A stretch of DNA of 9,676 nucleotides. Origin: Gemmataceae bacterium (GTDB lineage Bacteria; Planctomycetota; Planctomycetia; Gemmatales; Gemmataceae). The position numbers were made by a program, and so were the translations under genes. The notes under the pieces were generated by a model. The model did no database searches. It saw only the letters and a list, made by a program, of their open reading frames with translations, and was not told the DNA's origin. Location: positions 1 to 9,676 of the forward strand of contig CANJKY010000073.1 of NCBI GenBank assembly GCA_947474875.1, given 5' to 3'. Each line of letters starts with the position of its first letter. Within the stretch, counting starts at the first letter, position 1. This document shows positions 5,428 through 9,676 of this stretch, piece after piece.

Positions 5428-6444
5428 ATGGCCGCCTCCCGCTTCTGGCAGCACTTCGTCTCGAACGGCGGGCAGGATCACCCCCCCACCGACCGCCCCC
5501 TGCCCCCGCCGCTGGACGACGACTCGGACTCGATGGACGCCTTCTCCCGCGCCGTCGTCGGGGTGGCGGACAAGCTGCGGCCGGCGGTGGTGAACCTGCG
5601 GGTTGGGCGGGGCGGCGGGTCCGGGGTGCTGTTCTCGCCGGACGGGTTCCTTCTGACGAACCACCACGTGGTCGAGGGATCGAACCGGGTGCGGGTGCGG
5701 CTGAGCGACGGCACCGAGATGGCGGGTGAGGTGGTGGGTAACGACCCGTGGACCGATTTGGCGGTGGTGCGGGCCGAGGGCCGCGACCTGCCGTTCGCCG
5801 CCCTGGGCGACTCGCAGGCCATCCGCGTCGGCCAACTGGCCATCGCCATCGGTAGCCCGCTCGGGTTCGAGAGCACGGTGACGGCCGGGGTGATCTCGGC
5901 GCTCGGCCGCACCATGCGGAGCGCCGGCGGCAAGTGGGTGGACAACATCATCCAGACGGACGCGGCGCTCAACCCCGGGAACAGCGGCGGCCCGCTGGTG
6001 GACACGCGGGGGCACGTCATCGGCATCAACACCGCCGTCATCCAGCCGGCGCAGGGCATCTGCTTCGCGGTGCCGGTGAACACGGCCAAGGTGATCCTGC
6101 CGCACCTGATGAAGCACGGACGGGTGATCCGCGGGTTCCTGGGGGTGCAGGTGCGGCAGGTGCCCATCGCCCCGGACGTGCGGGACCGCTTCACCCTGGA
6201 CCAGAAGACCGGCGTCGAGATCCAGATGATGGAGGAGGACGGGCCGGCCATGGCCGCCGGGCTGTGGATCGACGACGTGATCGTCGGGTACGGCGGGCAC
6301 CGGGTGGTGACGGTGGAGGACCTGCTGCGGCTGCTGACAGCCCTGCCCGTGGGCGTGCCGCAGGCGGCGGTGGTGCTGCGGGACGGCAAGCGGGTGGAGC
6401 GGCGGGTGACGGCGGTGGAACACCCGGAGGCGGTCGAGTCGTAG
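5428..6444 (+). CDS. HtrA/DegP-like trypsin-fold serine protease with PDZ domain
   Basis: This is a 338-residue S1C-family protease. GGAG (5415-5418) precedes the ATG by nine bases. Residues 1-36 are polar and Pro/Asp-rich. The trypsin-like domain (about 38-230) carries the full catalytic triad: H80 in LLTNHHVV, D110 in TDLAVV and S186 in NPGNSGGPL, with the usual GSPLG (142-146) and QTDAALN (176-182) blocks. One PDZ domain follows (about 235-330), with GFLGVQV, an apolar-binding strand, and DGPAMAAGLWIDDVIVGYGG. Family members degrade or refold misfolded proteins and are mostly periplasmic. Here I see no signal peptide, Tat motif or membrane anchor, so it may be cytoplasmic or exported by another route. 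It is divergent from the tolC-like gene. Its stop codon forms the left tip of a palindrome shared with the convergent gene. Confidence 0.93.
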   Translation: MAASRFWQHFVSNGGQDHPPTDRPLPPPLDDDSDSMDAFSRAVVGVADKLRPAVVNLRVGRGGGSGVLFSPDGFLLTNHHVVEGSNRVRVRLSDGTEMAGEVVGNDPWTDLAVVRAEGRDLPFAALGDSQAIRVGQLAIAIGSPLGFESTVTAGVISALGRTMRSAGGKWVDNIIQTDAALNPGNSGGPLVDTRGHVIGINTAVIQPAQGICFAVPVNTAKVILPHLMKHGRVIRGFLGVQVRQVPIAPDVRDRFTLDQKTGVEIQMMEEDGPAMAAGLWIDDVIVGYGGHRVVTVEDLLRLLTALPVGVPQAAVVLRDGKRVERRVTAVEHPEAVES

Positions 6445-6505
6445 TGTTCTGCTCGCTCCGCGAGCGGGTTTGAGGAGACCGCTCGCGGAGCGAGCTGAAC
6501 ACTAC
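6441..6505. terminator. Bidirectional terminator-like palindrome spanning two stop codons
   Basis: Arms 6441-6467 and 6479-6505 pair at 26 of 27 positions (one T-T mismatch, 6450/6496) around an 11-base loop. The protease TAG (6442-6444) lies at one tip and the TAG of the convergent LRR gene (6502-6504, minus) at the other. The position between convergent genes argues for two-way termination. The loop GTTTGAGGAGA gives no U-run after the stem. Confidence 0.65.
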
Positions 6506-7764
6506 TCCGCGAACCCCACCGCGTCACCGAACTTGTCACGCAGTTGCGCCTTCATACCGTCGCTCAGCCGGCGGGCGGGTAGCCGGAGCGAGGTCAGGTC
6601 CGGGGCGGGAACGGCGGTCAGCAGGAACCGAGCGCCGCCGTCGTCGATCGGGTTGCCGGTCAGGTCCAACTCCACCAGGTTCGGCCAGATCGTGCCGCTT
6701 CTGAGTGACCGCACGGCGGCGTTGTCCGTGTGGGTCATCGCCAGTCCGAGTGACCGCACTCCGGCCAGGTGCGGCGATCGGGCGATCACCTTGATCGCGT
6801 CCGCCCCGAGTCGGTTCCTACTCAGCACCAACTTCCGCACGACGGCGAACGCCGGCGACCCGGCCAGGGCTTCCGCCACGTCCGCATCCAGGTGGGTGTT
6901 GCTCAGGTCCAGCACCCGCACCCGCTCCACCCCGGCGGCCAGGATCTCCACCCCACTCGTCTGGAGAGGGTTGCCCGGCAGTCGCAGCACTTCGGCCTGC
7001 TTGGCTAACTTGGTGTCCACGAACACCCGCGCCGCCGCCGGGCCGAACCCCATCTGATACAGGTCGAAGTCGTTGAGAACCACCTTCCCTCCGGATGCGA
7101 TGGCCTCGATGTGTTCGTCCGCCGAAGCGTATCCCAGTCGCATCGCCAGGGCGGTGAGGCGACGGCCGAGCGGAGCGGCGAACAGGTCTTCCAGGATGAA
7201 CGGCAGCGACGGCACGTTCGTGTGTTCTAGCCGCAGGCTGGTAACTTCGGTGAGATGAGGGGAGTCACGGAGGCAGGCCAGCGGCTCGTTCGGCGACGAA
7301 ATGCCAGCCAGCACCAGCGAGCGGACGCGAGGCAGCCAGTCGTAGGTAGCGAACGTCCGCCACTGGTCGAGGGTGGCGGTGCCGAGATGTAGCTCGCCGA
7401 TCGGGTCGCGGGACGCCAACTGGGGGACGGCGGTGGCGAGGGCGGGCAGGTGAGCCGCCCGCACCGCCCAGCCGAACCCGCGGCGGAACGGCCGCTCGGC
7501 CCACACCACCGGCTCGTAGGACGCGTCACGCCGGGGCAGGGCGTCAGACCACAATTCGCCCGTCACCCACTCCGGCCGGCGGGTGTGGCAGTACACCGCG
7601 AACGGCTCGTACTCCGGCGTCTTCGCCAGCTCGATTTGGGCGCGGATGAACTCGGCGTATTCCGGGTCGCCGTTCTCTTCCGCGCAGTCGGCGTACACCA
7701 GCCGCGGCAGGTCGTCGTCCGGGGCGGCGAGCACGGCCAGCCGCAGCGCGTCCAGGTCGGTCAT
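6502..7764 (-). CDS. TIGR02996-domain leucine-rich-repeat protein
   Basis: This is a 420-residue protein with no signal peptide. Residues 1-50 are the repeat-companion domain TIGR02996 (DALRLAVLAAPDDDLPRLVYAD...EYAEFIRAQIELA), a module expanded in Gemmata-group planctomycetes and placed before LRR or other repeats. The middle (about 55-250) shows degenerate repeats (LPRVRSLVLAG, VTSLRLEHTNV). Residues about 250-410 contain clearer ribonuclease-inhibitor-type LRRs: AEVLRLPGNPL, VRVLDLSNTHLDADVAEAL, VRKLVLSRNRLGADAIKVI and LVELDLTGNPIDDGGARFL. The role is probably protein-protein binding; partners are unknown. The start at 7764 matches the domain boundary; 7773 (adding MPA) is possible but falls inside the TAGAAT promoter motif, and 7857 would run through palindromes. 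No Shine-Dalgarno is present, so the mRNA may be leaderless. Confidence 0.88.
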   Translation of the reverse strand: MTDLDALRLAVLAAPDDDLPRLVYADCAEENGDPEYAEFIRAQIELAKTPEYEPFAVYCHTRRPEWVTGELWSDALPRRDASYEPVVWAERPFRRGFGWAVRAAHLPALATAVPQLASRDPIGELHLGTATLDQWRTFATYDWLPRVRSLVLAGISSPNEPLACLRDSPHLTEVTSLRLEHTNVPSLPFILEDLFAAPLGRRLTALAMRLGYASADEHIEAIASGGKVVLNDFDLYQMGFGPAAARVFVDTKLAKQAEVLRLPGNPLQTSGVEILAAGVERVRVLDLSNTHLDADVAEALAGSPAFAVVRKLVLSRNRLGADAIKVIARSPHLAGVRSLGLAMTHTDNAAVRSLRSGTIWPNLVELDLTGNPIDDGGARFLLTAVPAPDLTSLRLPARRLSDGMKAQLRDKFGDAVGFAE

Positions 7765-7771
7765 CGCCGGC

Positions 7772-7777
7772 ATTCTA
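7772..7777 (-). promoter_or_regulatory. Putative -10 box giving a leaderless LRR-gene transcript
   Basis: TAGAAT on the minus strand ends seven bases before the A of the ATG at 7764. Transcription usually begins about that far downstream of a -10 box, so the RNA would start at or next to the start codon. The absence of any GGAGG-like sequence fits. No -35 is recognisable because that region is taken up by a palindrome. Confidence 0.4.
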
Positions 7778-7852
7778 GCCCCAGGGCTTGCGCCCTGGGC
7801 TACGATCTGCCGCCCCGTTCGGGGGCTTGGATTCTTAGCCCGCGGAGCGGGC
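7776..7852. repeat. Cluster of three short palindromes
   Basis: Three hairpins lie end to end. TAGCCCCAGGGC (7776-7787) pairs with GCCCTGGGCTA (7792-7802) with one bulged C. CCCC (7813-7816) pairs with GGGG (7821-7824) around GTTC. GCCCGC (7838-7843) pairs with GCGGGC (7847-7852) around GGA. They fill the gap between the nuoM end and the LRR gene start. The repeats differ in sequence and are not a CRISPR. They look like remains or copies of dispersed palindromic elements, some perhaps terminators. Confidence 0.6.
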
Positions 7853-7861
7853 GGCATACCG

Positions 7862-7886
7862 AAGCCCCGGTCGTGAGACCGGGGTT
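7862..7886 (-). terminator. Hairpin terminator downstream of nuoM
   Basis: CCCCGGTC (7865-7872) and GACCGGGG (7877-7884) form a perfect 8-bp stem with a GTGA loop, extendable by a G-T and an A-T pair. It starts within a few bases of the nuoM stop codon (7888-7890, minus). A short T-containing stretch (GCTTCGG) follows on the minus strand rather than a true U-run. Confidence 0.5.
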
Positions 7887-7887
7887 C

Positions 7888-9676
7888 TCACGGGGAGAGG
7901 GGGGCCAGTTGGCTCACCCACCCGGCCACGCTCGGCTCGGCCCACTGGTACACCAGGAACGACGGAAACACCCCCAGCGCGATGCTGAGCAACACGAACG
8001 GCAGCAGGACTGTGACCTCGCGGGCGGACACGTCCGGGAAAGCGGCGGTGGCCGGGTTCATCCCCAGGTACACCCGCTGCCACGCCCACAGCAGGTAGGC
8101 GGCGGTCAGCACCGTCGCCAGGATGGCGCACACGGCCAACCCCCAGCAGAACTTCCACGCGCCGAGCACCACGTTGAACTCGCCGACGAACCCGCACAGG
8201 CCGGGCAGGCCCATGCTGGCGAAGAACAGGATGGCGCTCATCCCGGAGTACACCGGCATCGGCTCCTTCAGCCCGCCGAACCGGGTCAGGTCGCGGTGGT
8301 GGGCGCGGTCGTACACCACCCCGACGACGAAGAACAACGCCGATGCGGTGACCCCGTGCGCGAGCATCTGGAATAGCGCGCCGTTCACCGCCCACTCCCA
8401 GTACCGGGCGTCCGCCCCGCCGCTCCAACTGGCGAGGCCGAGGACGACGTACCCCATGTGGCTGACCGACGAGTACGCCAGCAGCCGCTTGAAGTCCTTC
8501 TGCCCCATCGCCACCAGCGCCCCGTACACGATGCCGACCACGCCGATCAGCCCGACCCACCACGCCAGTTGGTGCGCCGCCCACGGGCAGAGCGGGAAGG
8601 CGAACCGCAGCAGGCCGTACCCGCCGAGTTTGAGCAGCACCCCGGCCAGGATCATGGAGATGGGCGTCGGGGCTTCGACGTGCGCGTCCGGCAGCCAGTT
8701 GTGCAGTGGGACGATCGGCACCTTCACCGCGAACCCGACGAACAGCAGGGCGAAGATGACGTACTGGAACGTCGGCGTGCAGACGGACTGACTCCTGAGG
8801 CGAGCGATGGCGGCTTCCCGATCCACGCCTTCCGCGAACAGTGGCACACCCGCCGCGGTCGCCTTCGGGTCGCGGCTCACCGCCCGGATTTGATCCTCTT
8901 TCCCGTTCAGCACCAGCATCACCGCCCGGCCGACCTTGCCGAGCGTGACGAAGTCGAACGTGTGGACCTCGGCCAGTTGCACCGCCTTCGCGTCGGTCAG
9001 CGTCCGGTCCTTCCGCTTCAGGTCGGCGGCCCGCTGCGCCACCAGTTCTTGCGGCACGAAGTCGCGGGCGTTCACCGAGTACAGGGCGATGATGGCGGCC
9101 AGCAGGCCGACGCTGCCGAGCAGGGTGTAGATGACGAACTTGATGGCCGCGTACTTGCGGTTGCCGCCCCCCCACAGGCCGATGAGGAAGTACATCGGCA
9201 GCAGCATCACCTCGTAGAAGACGTAGAAGAGGAACAGGTCGAGCGACAGGAACGCCCCGAGCACCCCGCTTTCGAGGGTGAGCAGCAGGATCAGGTACGC
9301 TCGCAGGTTCGTCTCGATGGTCCAACTGGCGACCACGGCGAGCAGGCACACGATCGCGGTGAGCAGCACCAGCACCAGGTTGATGCCGTCCACACCGAGG
9401 GCGTAGTCCACGTCGAACCGGGGGATCCACGGGCGGCGGGCGACGAGATCATCCGACAGGTACGAGCCGACGCCGGTAGCAGACACGGCCAGTTGCGCGT
9501 CCGCCCGCTCGTCCAGCCGGGTGGCCGGGTGGTACAGGCTGCGGGTGGTGCGGTCGGACCGGCTGTCCAGCAGGGTGTGGTAATCGACGAGCGTACACAG
9601 GCCGACGGTGAGGGTGAGGGCGGTGCCGAACACCGCCACCCACCGCATGACCGTCTTCCACCCGCTCGGGATGAGC
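7888..9676 (-). CDS. nuoM: NADH-quinone oxidoreductase subunit M (5'-truncated by window edge)
   Basis: NuoM is one of three antiporter-like proton-pumping subunits in the membrane arm of complex I. The frame stays open from the ATG at 9648 to the right edge (upstream residues read LIPSGWKTV before that Met). The start codon therefore lies outside the window and 9648 is internal; 595 codons are visible. Counting from the 9648 Met, key family residues are present: E146 (FYEVMLLPMYFLIG), K309 (FAVKVPIVPLHNWLPDAH), K340 (LLKLGGYGLL) and E490 (GFVGEFNVV). About a dozen membrane helices can be traced. Two hydrophilic stretches are unusual: about 23-80 before VDGINLVLVLL, and about 194-290 between IIALYSVNA and FQYVIFALL, where E. 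coli NuoM has only a short loop. Gene order in nuo operons suggests nuoL upstream (to the right) and nuoN downstream, but nuoN is absent here, as the LRR gene follows the terminator. Confidence 0.95.
   Translation of the reverse strand, partial: LIPSGWKTVMRWVAVFGTALTLTVGLCTLVDYHTLLDSRSDRTTRSLYHPATRLDERADAQLAVSATGVGSYLSDDLVARRPWIPRFDVDYALGVDGINLVLVLLTAIVCLLAVVASWTIETNLRAYLILLLTLESGVLGAFLSLDLFLFYVFYEVMLLPMYFLIGLWGGGNRKYAAIKFVIYTLLGSVGLLAAIIALYSVNARDFVPQELVAQRAADLKRKDRTLTDAKAVQLAEVHTFDFVTLGKVGRAVMLVLNGKEDQIRAVSRDPKATAAGVPLFAEGVDREAAIARLRSQSVCTPTFQYVIFALLFVGFAVKVPIVPLHNWLPDAHVEAPTPISMILAGVLLKLGGYGLLRFAFPLCPWAAHQLAWWVGLIGVVGIVYGALVAMGQKDFKRLLAYSSVSHMGYVVLGLASWSGGADARYWEWAVNGALFQMLAHGVTASALFFVVGVVYDRAHHRDLTRFGGLKEPMPVYSGMSAILFFASMGLPGLCGFVGEFNVVLGAWKFCWGLAVCAILATVLTAAYLLWAWQRVYLGMNPATAAFPDVSAREVTVLLPFVLLSIALGVFPSFLVYQWAEPSVAGWVSQLAPLSP

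Noticed and set aside
7776..7886. CRISPR array or tRNA in the palindrome-rich gap
   Set aside because: The palindromes differ in sequence and spacing and have no common repeat. No cloverleaf with T-loop TTCGANNC spacing and acceptor stem could be built.
7450..8791. Plus-strand frames across 7450-8791
   Set aside because: They are antisense to the LRR gene and nuoM, with no recognisable domain and no RBS.

Overview
The window looks like chromosomal DNA of a GC-rich planctomycete, most likely of the Gemmata group. The evidence is very high GC, an LRR protein that opens with the TIGR02996 repeat-companion domain (greatly expanded in Gemmataceae), a Tat-exported sugar-phosphate-isomerase-type TIM barrel of the kind abundant in Planctomycetota, and long intergenic palindromes. 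It holds eight protein genes and no RNA genes, insertion sequences or CRISPR arrays. No gene-free stretch exceeds 300 bases.

Layout, left to right. A short conserved protein of unknown function (51-599, -) has a motif resembling NADAR proteins, and its Shine-Dalgarno lies inside a hairpin. Divergent from it is an exported TlpA/thioredoxin-fold protein (768-1790, +). Its reading frame contains one UGA (942-944), exactly where the first active-site cysteine belongs (U-G-P-C), followed by a hairpin with a GGUC tetraloop at SECIS-like distance. I read this as a selenoprotein, and it is the main discovery in the window. An automatic annotation would split it at the UGA or start it at Met66. Then come a perfect 37-bp inverted repeat, the TIM-barrel protein (1926-2882, +), a 30-bp inverted repeat, and a small FmdB-like protein that has lost its zinc cysteines (2972-3274, +).

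A TolC-type outer-membrane protein with a long proline-rich tail (3275-5233, -) abuts the FmdB-like gene tail to tail and is divergent from an HtrA-like serine protease with a PDZ domain (5428-6444, +). The protease converges on the TIGR02996/LRR protein (6502-7764, -), and a palindrome running from one stop codon to the other separates them. A cluster of palindromes (7776-7886) follows. The right end is a 5'-truncated nuoM, the antiporter-like proton-pumping subunit of respiratory complex I (7888-9676, -), with an unusually long hydrophilic insertion. It probably belongs to a nuo operon continuing beyond the right edge.

The genes do not form one pathway. Most have their own promoter-like element (TAGAAT or TACAAT just upstream in four cases, and a -35/-10 pair for tolC) and are separated by hairpins, so the region reads as mostly monocistronic units. 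Several products act in or across the envelope: the exported thioredoxin-fold selenoprotein, the Tat substrate, the TolC-like protein and the complex I subunit.
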